Assembly: GCF_003171715.1 (NCBI RefSeq)
Contig: NZ_QGHL01000013.1
Span: forward strand, 1 to 54,357
Reading direction: 5' to 3'
Origin: Novosphingobium meiothermophilum
Lineage (GTDB): Bacteria > Pseudomonadota > Alphaproteobacteria > Sphingomonadales > Sphingomonadaceae
DNA length: 54,357 bases
In this document: piece after piece, positions 9,501 to 15,453 of the stretch
How the letters are laid out: each line of letters starts with the position of its first letter
Numbering within the stretch: position 1 is the stretch's first letter
Position numbers and translations under genes: made by a program
The notes under the pieces: model-generated
What the model saw: only the letters and a program-made list of their open reading frames with translations
Told to the model about the DNA's origin: nothing
Databases searched by the model: none

Positions 9501-9672
9501 GCGCGACCTGACCGGCGCGATAGACTGGGTTCGCGGACAGGAAACGCGGGGCGCGGTCTGGACCGAGATCAGGCAGCGCCTCAACGAACTGCCGGAAAAT
9601 CCCTATCCGCAAGCATTGTGGGACAGCAAGGTGGAGCAGGTCTGGGATTTCGTATTGCGGCGGTATGCGTGA
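6538..9672 (+). CDS. hsdR: Type I restriction-modification system, restriction subunit
   Basis: HsdR is the translocase and nuclease of the complex. The product is 1044 residues, normal for the family. The PD-(D/E)xK nuclease signature is seen as Asp153 and Glu167-Trp-Lys169 (LLLAEWKG). The helicase motor has Walker A TQGSGKS (302-308), the DEAH box (406-409) and the FIGFTGTPL motif. Motif VI is seen in QTIARANRR. The C-terminal 250 residues are helical and charged, as expected for the M-binding domain. The gene starts one base after the hsdS stop. It appears intact, so the system could be active. Confidence 0.93.
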   Translation: MARGLTGIVASEDGLVEKPALALLQQLGWQHVDLHGEQPGPDNPTGRTSFQQAYFPAHLKAALRKLNPALPAEALNTAEAELTRDRSAMLPVAANREVLALIRNGVPVQVRRDDGRFDDLLVRVIDWRDIAANHFLVASQVWIDGVLHRRRPDTIGFVNGLPLLLAEWKGPACPLADAYDNNLRDYRDTIPHLFPANGFVILSNGLEAVMGAAHAPYEVFAPWKRLEEDGPDDPSLETLLRATCEPARFLDLIESFVLFDEVRGGLRKIVGKYHQVLGVNRAIEAVRHIESNQGRLGVFWHTQGSGKSLSMVMFAEKVLRRLGGNYTFVIVTDRTELDDQIAGQFASAGALTKDIHQAQAGSRAHLKELLAGNERYVFSLIQKFSTADREPMPVLSERSDIIVMTDEAHRSQYDQLAANMRAALPNASFIGFTGTPLIQGEESRTREVFGDYVSVYDFAQSVRDGATVPLFYEARKPELQLHSDEFREEMDALLDEAMLDEEQEKKLSQQFGRQYTLITAPDRLDKVAEDVALHFAMRGYRGKAMFVAIDKATAVAMHDRVRAAVARLIAQDEERLKIAHEAEGAAIAERLMWLRELDMAVVVSQGQNEIDDLRKKGLDILPHRERMQKEDLEAKFKDPDDPLRLVFVCAMWITGFDVPTIGTVYLDKPMKNHTLMQTIARANRRAEGKTSGVIVDYVGVFQNLQKALAIYAGGGGDETPIKDKEALVASLEDALGSARAFVQPLGIDPDAITSVRDFDRLRLINQAVEVLIAPDERRREFLRLTAAVTKAYKALLPDERAAPYLRPVAVFHTLSDAVKAKLGPVDISAISARIAELLDEKLEGVAILTPIVEGDTAKGRVDLSGIDFDKLADLFAASPKITAEKLRDAAEDKARKMAEANPTRQHLVERLEKLVADYNAGSVDAEQFFEALKAFIGEMDEEEQRAAREELTEEELAIFDLLTNPEPKLTKAEEQDVKRVARSLLGKLRDLTGAIDWVRGQETRGAVWTEIRQRLNELPENPYPQALWDSKVEQVWDFVLRRYA

Positions 9673-9758
9673 TGTTGAAAAAGTATTAAGTAGTTGAAAA
9701 TAGTGGCTTAATCTACAAACCCACTTAGGATGATCCTTGTTTCACAAGGTTCATTATC

Positions 9759-10304
9759 GTGATTAGCGTTCTTTCAGTTGGGCATTCAAATATCGGCTGG
9801 GACGAGTTCAGCTACGCCCTCGATCAATTCAACGTCGGCTGTATCATCGACGTGCGATCATCGCCCTGGTCGCGCTGGCAGCACTTCTGCAAAACTGAAC
9901 TGCGGGGCCGCCTGAACCGGGTTGGGGTGTCCTATGTCCACTTAGGCGACGTTCTGGGCGGAAGGCCGAGAAGCGGACCGACCGATTACGCGACGCGGCG
10001 CGGGACCGCCGCCTTCACCACGGGGATCAAGACCGTTCTGGAGATCGCTGCCCGATGCACACCTGCCCTCCTATGTGCGGAGCGTGACCCGCTGCATTGT
10101 CACCGCTTCCTGCTGATCTCTCGCCACCTCAACGAGCTTCCCAACGTCGGGGTCTGGCACATACGCCACGACGGCACACTGGAGGGGCACAGCCAGGCCG
10201 AGGACCGCCTGCTGGCACTGCACGGTATGTCGGGCGACTTGTTGGCCAGCCGGGAGGAGCAGGTGGCCGAAGCCTACACCCGGCAAGAGCGGAGGTTAGG
10301 CTGA
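9759..10304 (+). CDS. DUF488 family protein
   Basis: The 181-residue product starts at GTG 9759, with a weak AAGG upstream. It has the two hallmarks of DUF488 proteins: VGHSN followed by IIDVRSSPWSRW near the N terminus, and LLCAERDPLHCHRFLL near residues 105-125. The conserved Cys and His residues suggest a catalytic or metal site, but the biochemical role of the family is not settled. It lies 86 bases after hsdR in the same orientation and just before the second copy of the palindrome, so it seems to be the last gene of the restriction cassette. Confidence 0.85.
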   Translation: MISVLSVGHSNIGWDEFSYALDQFNVGCIIDVRSSPWSRWQHFCKTELRGRLNRVGVSYVHLGDVLGGRPRSGPTDYATRRGTAAFTTGIKTVLEIAARCTPALLCAERDPLHCHRFLLISRHLNELPNVGVWHIRHDGTLEGHSQAEDRLLALHGMSGDLLASREEQVAEAYTRQERRLG

Positions 10305-10373
10305 CCCGCTCGCGACTTCGCAGATCGTGACCCCCGATTTCCGGCACAGCGGCCTTAACGGGAAGTCCCGGAA

Positions 10374-11387
10374 ATGTCGGCCAGACACCCTCTTGGAGAC
10401 ACGCAAAAAATGGTGAAATCAGTGCTTTCTGATCTGATTGCAATTAATTGCAAACCCACCGTCGGAAATTGGGCCGCACCTCCGCCCTCACAGGCGATCT
10501 CAGACCCGGTGCGCCGCTTCCTCTCCTCTTCCCTATCCGCTGGCACCCAGCGCGCCTACGCGGCCGATCTGGCGCATTTCCGAGCATCGGGCCGGGACAT
10601 TCCCTGCTCGCCGCAAAGCATCGCGGACTATCTCGCCTCCCTCGCCGAGACCCATGCTGTCGCCACGATCCAGCGCCGGGTGGCGGCAATTGCAAAGGCG
10701 CACCGGGCCTCAGGCTTCGATGATCCCTGCCGATCCGAGATCGTCAGAGCCACGATGCAGGGCATACGGCGGACCAAGGGGACTGCCCAGCGCGAGGCAC
10801 GGGCGTTGCAGCGCGACGATCTGTTCGCGGTGCTTGAGCGCATGGGCGACCGCCCCATCGATCTGCGGGACAAGGCACTGTTGTTGATCGGGTTCGCCGG
10901 AGCGTTCCGTCGCTCCGAACTCGTCGGGTTCGACTGCGGCGATGTCGAACATGTTGGCCGGGGGATCGTGCTGCATCTACGACGGTCCAAGACCGACCAG
11001 ACCGGCCAAGGTCGCAAGATCGCCATCCCGCATGGGCGCACGCGCTGGTGTCCTGTCCGTCACCTCACAGACTGGCTTGCCCATGCCGGGATTGAGGAGG
11101 GGCCGATCTTTCGTAGCATCGATCGGCATGGGCACATCTCTCCTGATCGTCTCTCCGGGGATGCTGTCGCCATGATCGTCAAACGGCGCTTGGAGACAGC
11201 AGGCTTCGATCCCGCTGCCTTCTCCGGTCACTCGCTACGCGCCGGGCTTGCGACGAGCGCCGCCATGGCCGGGGCTTCCACCTATAAGATCAGAGCGCAA
11301 ACCGGCCATAAGAGCGACGCCATGCTTGCTCGCTACATTCGGGACGGCGACATGTTCACCGACAACGCGGCGGGCGTGATCCTCTGA
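10374..11387 (+). CDS. Tyrosine recombinase, second of island A
   Basis: This is a phage-integrase-family site-specific recombinase, 337 residues from the ATG at 10374. An ATG at 10410 is a possible alternative start. The core-binding domain (SLSAGTQRAYAADLAHFRAS) is followed by the catalytic domain with Arg179/Arg180 (AFRRSEL), HSLR (His286, Arg289), TGHKS and the nucleophile Tyr in MLARYIRDG. It lacks the arm-binding domain of island integrases and resembles XerC/D-sized enzymes found in transposon-like modules. Its 5' end contains a copy of the palindrome found at 3045. It is not next to an att site of island A, so it probably serves a nested cassette or a resolution reaction. Confidence 0.85.
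   Translation: MSARHPLGDTQKMVKSVLSDLIAINCKPTVGNWAAPPPSQAISDPVRRFLSSSLSAGTQRAYAADLAHFRASGRDIPCSPQSIADYLASLAETHAVATIQRRVAAIAKAHRASGFDDPCRSEIVRATMQGIRRTKGTAQREARALQRDDLFAVLERMGDRPIDLRDKALLLIGFAGAFRRSELVGFDCGDVEHVGRGIVLHLRRSKTDQTGQGRKIAIPHGRTRWCPVRHLTDWLAHAGIEEGPIFRSIDRHGHISPDRLSGDAVAMIVKRRLETAGFDPAAFSGHSLRAGLATSAAMAGASTYKIRAQTGHKSDAMLARYIRDGDMFTDNAAGVIL
10435..10453. repeat. Second copy of the palindrome flanking the restriction cassette
   Basis: Nineteen bases identical to 3045-3063, including the perfect 16-bp palindrome TTGCAATTAATTGCAA. It lies inside the 5' end of the recombinase reading frame, or between its two candidate start codons and the conserved part of the protein. The two copies are 7.4 kb apart and bracket everything from the 3125 gene to the DUF488 gene. 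Confidence 0.6.
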
Positions 11388-11400
11388 TGACCCGCGTCGA

Positions 11401-11736
11401 TCAGCCTTTCGGACGCAGCGCGGCTTCGATCACGCCGTTCAACCAGCGCAGGTCGCTGTCGCTGAGGCTTCCTAACCGACTGACAATATCAGTCAGCGCG
11501 GCGCGTTGAAGCTGACCCGCAGGCAAGTTGGGCGTGAACAATTCGGCGGGATCGACCTCAAGCGCATTTGCGATCTGAGAGATAACGGCGAAGCGGGCAC
11601 CGCTGCTCCCGCCTTCGATCTTGGAAATCATGTCCGTGCTGATGTTGGCGCGCTCGGCTAGCGCCTCCTGGGTCAGCCCAGCGCGCACCCTGTGCGATTT
11701 CACCAGTCTGCCGAACCTCGTGCGCAAATCGACCAT
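11401..11736 (-). CDS. XRE-family helix-turn-helix regulator
   Basis: From the ATG at 11736, with GGGAGG six bases upstream, the product has 111 residues. Residues 5-65 form a Cro/C1-type helix-turn-helix (FGRLVKSHRVRAGLTQEALA, ISTDMISKIEGGSSGARFAV, ALEVDPAELF). The rest is a short helical tail. It faces the recombinase gene tail to tail, with 13 bases between the stop codons. Likely targets are its own promoter and perhaps the palindromes at 3045 and 10435; this is inference from position. Confidence 0.88.
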   Translation of the reverse strand: MVDLRTRFGRLVKSHRVRAGLTQEALAERANISTDMISKIEGGSSGARFAVISQIANALEVDPAELFTPNLPAGQLQRAALTDIVSRLGSLSDSDLRWLNGVIEAALRPKG

Positions 11737-11874
11737 GCTGCCTCCCGGTGGAGGTCTAGCCGGGAGCCTCAATGCTAATGAGGGAAGGCACTTCTAATAT
11801 AGCTATAAATAGTAAGTAACCGGCAACTTTCTCGAATTAGCTTACGGATTACAGGCCACCCTGAGAGAACCGTT
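11737..11874. promoter_or_regulatory. Divergent promoter region with AT-rich palindrome
   Basis: The gap between the divergent XRE gene and the 11875 gene is AT-rich and contains the perfect palindrome TATAGCTATA at 11798-11807, overlapping possible -10 hexamers on both strands. This is the expected place for an operator of the XRE regulator. No consensus -35 is clear. Confidence 0.4.
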
Positions 11875-12300
11875 ATGTCCAACCCGCCTGAAGCCCTTGC
11901 AATGACCGGTAGCGAAGGATCACCGACCAGCGGCAAGCCGACATGGCTGAAGGTCTTACAGGGTATTGCACTCGCACCGATTATGCTCGGTGGCTTCCTC
12001 CTGCTTGGCTATCTGACGACAGGTGGTGAGACCAAGTCCGCGAACCCTCAAGCTGCCTGTCTCGACAGCCGCTACATGTTCGACATTCTGTGGGAGGTGA
12101 AACAGTCTCTCCGCGAACCGGACAGCTTCGAGCACATCCGTTCAAGCGCGACGGGCGTTGACGAGAATGGGGTGCAGCGCATCCTCATCGAGTTTCGTGC
12201 GCGCAACGGATTTGGAGGGGTGAACATCGGCAAGGCAGTCGCCGACGTGCAGTTCCAAGGATGCAAGCTAGTCAGTTGGCGGCTTATCGACGGTAGGTAG
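11875..12300 (+). CDS. Hypothetical single-pass membrane protein
   Basis: The 141-residue product has a short cytoplasmic N terminus, one membrane segment (about residues 27-47, VLQGIALAPIMLGGFLLLGY) and a soluble domain (CLDSRYMFDILWEVKQSLRE and after). That domain looks like a small alpha/beta fold with the ending KLVSWRLIDGR. Similar short domains occur in many island-borne proteins of unknown function. It is separated by 245 bases from the reverse transcriptase locus and transcribed in the same direction, so it could be an accessory of either neighbour. No function is claimed. Confidence 0.6.
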   Translation: MSNPPEALAMTGSEGSPTSGKPTWLKVLQGIALAPIMLGGFLLLGYLTTGGETKSANPQAACLDSRYMFDILWEVKQSLREPDSFEHIRSSATGVDENGVQRILIEFRARNGFGGVNIGKAVADVQFQGCKLVSWRLIDGR

Positions 12301-12545
12301 GTAAGTCTCCGCTCTGCCCGCGCCCTACCGCATCCTGAGCATGACGCTGCTACTTGAAATTACCGCGCAGCGACAGCATACAGACAGTCCCTCGGTATGA
12401 GGTTCTTCCTGCGGCAATTCGGAATTCCGGAAAAGCTGCTTCGGGGCAACACGATGGACCGACTTCGGATCATCATGATGCCTGCTTGGTTGGTGATCTG
12501 CGTGCAAGCGCAAGGCAGCCGAGGGTTGATGGGAGAACCCACGGT
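12301..12545. other. Leader of the reverse transcriptase locus, possibly structured RNA
   Basis: No gene is convincing in these 245 bases, although one frame stays open from 12354. The stretch contains short palindromes (CGGAATTCCG near 12420, CATCATGATG near 12475). Just before the ATG at 12546 there is a hairpin, CCGAGGGTT at 12519-12527 pairing with AACCCACGG at 12536-12544, with one A-A mismatch. The ribosome binding site GGGAGA sits in its loop. Reverse transcriptase systems often keep a non-coding RNA upstream of the gene, so this is the place to look for one. I could not recognise a retron-type msr-msd fold. Confidence 0.35.
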
Positions 12546-12695
12546 ATGAAGAAAACCTCGCGTTTTAATCACTACTGTGGCCTCGCCTTGGAATACGGAG
12601 CTAATGCGTTCAAACTCGCATATTACGTTCTGAAGTTCCTCGGCGAGGTCACCAACTACCGTGCGCAACCTCTACGACCACCATTTCACGCTTAA
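12546..12695 (+). CDS. 49-residue reading frame overlapping the reverse transcriptase; likely its N-terminal part
   Basis: The ATG at 12546 has GGGAGA about seven bases upstream and opens a 49-codon frame beginning MKKTSRFNHYCGLALEYGAN. It continues with an amphipathic helix (AFKLAYYVLKFLGEVTNYRA) and stops at 12695, overlapping the reverse transcriptase frame by 35 bases. Its well-formed start, and the very short N terminus of the reverse transcriptase from GTG 12661, suggest that the two were one protein and are separated by a frameshift near 12661-12667. It could instead be a small coupled gene. Confidence 0.5.
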   Translation: MKKTSRFNHYCGLALEYGANAFKLAYYVLKFLGEVTNYRAQPLRPPFHA

Positions 12696-13440
12696 GCCCG
12701 GCACCCGTGTCTACATCCCCACTGAGATGGGGAGGAAGCGTGGAACGGCAATCAAAGAGGCTATCGAAGGCTTGTGGAAGCCGCCAGCAAACTATTTTCA
12801 CCTTTTGGGAGGCGGACATGTTGCAGCGGTTAGATCACATCGAAACGCTACTTGGCTCGCTTCGCTGGATTTACAGCGTTTTTTCGACCAGATCACACGA
12901 ACAAAAATTCATAGGGCGCTCAAGGTCATTGGCTTGCCGCACGAGGATGCGTGGGAGATGGCGTGCGACAGCACGGTAGACAAGAAACCTCCGAGGCGAC
13001 ATTTCAGCCTTCCTTTCGGCTTCGTGCAGTCGCCCATCGTAGCCTCGGTTGTGCTTGCTCAGTCCGCATTAGGAGGTGCCATCAGAAGCGTCCTTGCGGA
13101 TGGGCTGACTGTCACCGTCTATGTCGATGACATCACCATCTCTGGGCCTTCCGAGGAGCAGGTGCGCGCTGCGGTCGAGCAGCTTGACGCCGGAGCAAAG
13201 TTGGCCGGGTTCGCTTTCAACTCCGACAAGACGCAGCCGCCGGCGGGAGGGGTAACGAGTTTCAACATTGCGTTCGGATCGGGCGTGCTGGAAGTGACTG
13301 AAGAGCGGATGGTCGAGTTCGAGGCCGCCATCCGCAACGGCAACGAATATCAGGTCGAAGGAATTCTCGGCTATGTTGGCAGCGTAAATCATGGTCAAGC
13401 TGACCGACTAGCGGACGCCGAACGTCGAACTAACCTCTGA
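12661..13440 (+). CDS. Reverse transcriptase of a non-retron, defence-like type
   Basis: The 259-residue product from GTG 12661 contains the palm domain of a reverse transcriptase. Motif A is SLDLQRFFDQ with the catalytic Asp70. Motif B is LPFGFVQSPIVAS in place of the common QG-P-SP. Motif C is YVDD (154-157), and motif D is LAGFAFNSDKTQPP. The end (ILGYVGSVNHGQADRL) resembles the start of a thumb. The retron NAxxH and VTG signatures are absent, as are group II intron maturase domains. Such stand-alone enzymes in islands with restriction systems are often anti-phage genes. The start is unsure because the N-terminal region seems to lie in another frame. Confidence 0.8.
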   Translation: MRNLYDHHFTLKPGTRVYIPTEMGRKRGTAIKEAIEGLWKPPANYFHLLGGGHVAAVRSHRNATWLASLDLQRFFDQITRTKIHRALKVIGLPHEDAWEMACDSTVDKKPPRRHFSLPFGFVQSPIVASVVLAQSALGGAIRSVLADGLTVTVYVDDITISGPSEEQVRAAVEQLDAGAKLAGFAFNSDKTQPPAGGVTSFNIAFGSGVLEVTEERMVEFEAAIRNGNEYQVEGILGYVGSVNHGQADRLADAERRTNL

Positions 13441-13459
13441 TAACTCTTACTTATCAGAG
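13435..13459. other. Hairpin spanning the reverse transcriptase stop codon
   Basis: CTCTGATAA at 13435-13443 pairs perfectly with TTATCAGAG at 13451-13459 around a 7-base loop. The TGA stop is inside the left arm. There is no T-run, so simple termination is uncertain; it may protect the 3' end of the transcript. Confidence 0.45.
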
Positions 13460-13569
13460 CCTACAAACCCGCCCGATTAGCCCATTTCGCGAGAACGCGC
13501 CCCGCTTACGTCCTGCCCACCTGCTTGTCGGTCTCCCGCTGCGGCTCAAAGGAGACACGTGGGGCCAGA

Positions 13570-13866
13570 TCACGATCGCGCTTTCTGCAGCGCCTTCACG
13601 GCCTTTTCGAGTTCGGAGATGCGAGCCTCCATATCAGGATCGTCAGACGCCGCTTTTACAGTCGCGGCCTTGATGGTCTGCACGAATGACAAGCCGGTTT
13701 TTTCTTCTGCCTGCAAGCTGGCTTCCAGCCGAAGCAGGACTTCCGCTGTCGTCGATCTGCCATTAGCCTTTGCGATCTGGTCCAGCCGGTCCCGCAGATC
13801 GGACCCTTCGGCAAAGCGTAACAGCAGTTGCTTGCCCGTTTGCGGCTTTCGGCGTTCGGCTGTCAT
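13570..13866 (-). CDS. Ribbon-helix-helix (Arc-like) protein
   Basis: From the ATG at 13866, with GAGG seven bases upstream, 98 residues are coded. Residues 11-47 (KQLLLRFAEGSDLRDRLDQI AKANGRSTTAEVLLRLEAS) match the Arc/MetJ fold: a beta strand carrying the base-contacting residues, then two helices with the NGRS turn. The C-terminal 45 residues end in a predicted coiled coil (MEARISELEKAVKALQKAR) that may mediate oligomerisation. It is divergent from a second, smaller ribbon-helix-helix gene; both flank a 13-bp inverted repeat. Confidence 0.8.
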   Translation of the reverse strand: MTAERRKPQTGKQLLLRFAEGSDLRDRLDQIAKANGRSTTAEVLLRLEASLQAEEKTGLSFVQTIKAATVKAASDDPDMEARISELEKAVKALQKARS

Positions 13867-13885
13867 CAGGCACCTCATCTAAAGC

Positions 13886-13923
13886 TATCTCAGAGATATT
13901 GCATATATGTTATCTCTGAGATA
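13886..13923. promoter_or_regulatory. Inverted-repeat operator between divergent RHH genes
   Basis: TATCTCAGAGATA at 13886-13898 and its exact reverse complement TATCTCTGAGATA at 13911-13923 are separated by 12 AT-rich bases. Each arm is itself almost palindromic, as expected for tandem ribbon-helix-helix dimers. The site lies between the divergent starts at 13866 and 13970 and so could control both, including the integrase operon. Confidence 0.7.
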
Positions 13924-13969
13924 TACGATCTCCATCAGTGTGACAATCGCAATGTGGGATGGAGACCCT

Positions 13970-14122
13970 ATGAAGGCCAAGACACAGATGCTCATCCGCC
14001 TTTCCGCTGACTTGAAAGCGCGGTTGAAAGATCGAGCTATCGCAAACAATCGCACCGCCACCGGCGAACTGATTGCCATTCTGGAACGGGCACTCGACGC
14101 CGATCCGAAGGAAGTTGCGTGA
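13970..14122 (+). CDS. Small ribbon-helix-helix (Arc-like) protein
   Basis: The ATG at 13970 follows GGAG by six bases and gives a 50-residue protein. It has the complete Arc-type pattern QMLIRLSADLKARLKDRAIA with the NNRTATGEL turn and a second helix. This is the size of phage Arc repressor. It is the first gene of a tightly packed operon with the 70-residue gene (TGATG overlap) and the integrase. It probably represses this operon through the inverted repeat upstream. Confidence 0.82.
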   Translation: MKAKTQMLIRLSADLKARLKDRAIANNRTATGELIAILERALDADPKEVA

Positions 14123-14334
14123 TGGCTCGCTCCAAGCTCACTCATAATCGCGCCGACATTCGGGCGATGTGGGAACTGATGGAGAAGATGGGGCAAGAAC
14201 CTGTCGCCGTGAAGCTCCACCCGGACGGCACGTTCCGCATCATGACGCGCAGGCATACCGAGGCGAAATACGGGACTACGGCCCACCCGATGGGAAATCC
14301 GTGGGATCAGGTGTTTACCCATGCCCCGGTATAA
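14122..14334 (+). CDS. Hypothetical 70-residue protein in integrase operon
   Basis: The ATG at 14122 overlaps the previous stop as TGATG, so translation is coupled. The product (MARSKLTHNRADIRAMWELM, then VAVKLHPDGTFRIMTRRHTE) has one helix and a beta hairpin, with no membrane segment. I do not recognise it. Its last 14 bases overlap the integrase start. A small protein at this place could be an excisionase, but it lacks a clear MerR/AlpA-type helix-turn-helix, so that is only a suggestion. Confidence 0.6.
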   Translation: MARSKLTHNRADIRAMWELMEKMGQEPVAVKLHPDGTFRIMTRRHTEAKYGTTAHPMGNPWDQVFTHAPV

Positions 14335-15406
14335 GCGGCCTCCCTATGTCCACGCTTATCTGGACAGGCATGGAAAGCAGCGGATTTACTATAATCGGCC
14401 CGGATCGAAGAAGGTCCCGTTGCCAGGTCCGATCTACTCCGAAGCCTTTATGGTGGCGTATCAAAAGGCGGTGGAGGGGGAAGCGCAACAGATCGCACGC
14501 GTCGGCACTTCCCGTCTTGTGCCGGGCAGCTTTGGCGATCTTCTGAGGCGCTATTACACTGCCCCCGAGTTCCTGAACTTGGCACCTGCTACTCAACGCA
14601 ATTATCGGCGGATACTGGAGCGGTTTGCAGAGAAGTGCAGGGATTTACCCGTCGCGGCCCTTAAGCGATCTCACATCAAAACCATGATCGGTCAGATGGA
14701 AGATCGACCGCAAGCCGCAAACAGCCTCTTGAAGCGCCTAAAGACACTGCTGAACTTTGCCGCAGACATAGACATGATACAGCACAACCCTTTGTTAGGA
14801 ATGCGCGGCTTGAAAGTCTCGTCCGAGGGCTTCCACACTTGGACGGAAGAAGAGATCGCCCAATTCGAAGCGTACCACCCGATCGGCACTAAGGCGCGGC
14901 TCGCCATGGCGCTCATGCTCTACACGGGGCAGCGTAAATCTGATGCCGTTAAGATGGGCTGGCAGCACGTGAAGGGAGACAGGATCGCCGTCTGCCAAGA
15001 CAAGACCGGTGCGTTGGTTGATATCCCTATCCACCCAGAGCTGAAAAGGGTTTTGGAGGGGACGCCACGCCAAAACATGACGTTCCTCGTCACGGAGTAT
15101 GGCAAACCGTTCACCGCCAACGGCTTCGGTAACTGGATGCGGGACAGGTGCGATGAAGCGGGCCTGCCGCAATGTTCATCGCACGGGCTTCGAAAGGCAA
15201 TGGCAAAACGTCTAGCGGAGGCCGGGTGCTCGGTGAACGAGATTATGTCGATCACGGGCCATGCCACGGAGGGCGAAGTGATCCGCTACACGAAAGAGGC
15301 ACAGAAAAAAGTGCTCGCCGACCATGCAATGGACGCGCTCCAGCACGACAGGGGGCAGGGCAAATCTGCTAACCCCGTCCGCATGGTTAGCAAATTGAAA
15401 GGATAA
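14321..15406 (+). CDS. int: Tyrosine integrase of island A
   Basis: The product is a 361-residue phage-type integrase. An N-terminal arm region (YVHAYLDRHGKQRIYYNRPG) is followed by a core-binding SAM-like domain (about 65-150). The catalytic domain has Arg205 (TGQRKSD), His288 and Arg291 (HGLRKA), His314 (GHAT) and nucleophile Tyr323 (RYTKEA). All key residues are present. The gene ends 33 bases before the att core in tRNA-Cys, which marks it as the enzyme that integrated island A. Two candidate arm sites (TGCTAACC) lie inside its last 40 bases. It is expressed in an operon with an Arc-like repressor. Confidence 0.92.
   Translation: MPRYKRPPYVHAYLDRHGKQRIYYNRPGSKKVPLPGPIYSEAFMVAYQKAVEGEAQQIARVGTSRLVPGSFGDLLRRYYTAPEFLNLAPATQRNYRRILERFAEKCRDLPVAALKRSHIKTMIGQMEDRPQAANSLLKRLKTLLNFAADIDMIQHNPLLGMRGLKVSSEGFHTWTEEEIAQFEAYHPIGTKARLAMALMLYTGQRKSDAVKMGWQHVKGDRIAVCQDKTGALVDIPIHPELKRVLEGTPRQNMTFLVTEYGKPFTANGFGNWMRDRCDEAGLPQCSSHGLRKAMAKRLAEAGCSVNEIMSITGHATEGEVIRYTKEAQKKVLADHAMDALQHDRGQGKSANPVRMVSKLKG
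15367..15392. repeat. Candidate integrase arm sites, island A right end
   Basis: TGCTAACC at 15367-15374 and its reverse complement at 15385-15392 lie within the integrase 3' end, 47-72 bases from the att core. They match the two copies at the left end of the island. Confidence 0.5.
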
Positions 15407-15438
15407 CCCCTTGGAACTCTGTCACTTAAACAAGGGGG

Positions 15439-15453
15439 TGGAGGCCCGAGCCG
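15439..15453 (+). repeat. Island A right attachment repeat (attR core, within tRNA-Cys)
   Basis: TGGAGGCCCGAGCCG covers the CCA end, discriminator, acceptor strand and first T-arm bases of tRNA-Cys. It equals 1855-1869. Integration restored the complete tRNA on this side. Confidence 0.8.

Larger units (their letters stand above)
1855..15453. mobile_element. Genomic island A, inserted at tRNA-Cys (about 13.6 kb)
   Basis: The sequence TGGAGGCCCGAGCCG occurs at 1855-1869 and again at 15439-15453, where it forms the 3' end of tRNA-Cys. A complete tyrosine integrase ends 33 bases from the right copy. This is the normal architecture of an island integrated into a tRNA 3' end. The cargo is a type I restriction system, a second recombinase, a reverse transcriptase and several small regulators. 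No conjugation genes and no phage structural genes are seen, so movement would need the integrase plus helper functions. Boundaries follow from the repeat; mobility has not been shown. Confidence 0.85.

Noticed and set aside
12354..12545. Upstream extension of the 49-residue frame to ATG 12354
   Set aside because: The frame is open but the translation is unlike a protein domain, has no good ribosome binding site at 12354 and crosses the hairpin region; ATG 12546 is far better placed.
12301..13440. Retron with msr-msd RNA
   Set aside because: The reverse transcriptase lacks the NAxxH and VTG signatures and I could not find the typical flanking inverted repeats; a structured leader remains possible but not as a retron.
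37..15400. Island A as a prophage
   Set aside because: No capsid, portal, tail, terminase or lysis genes are present.
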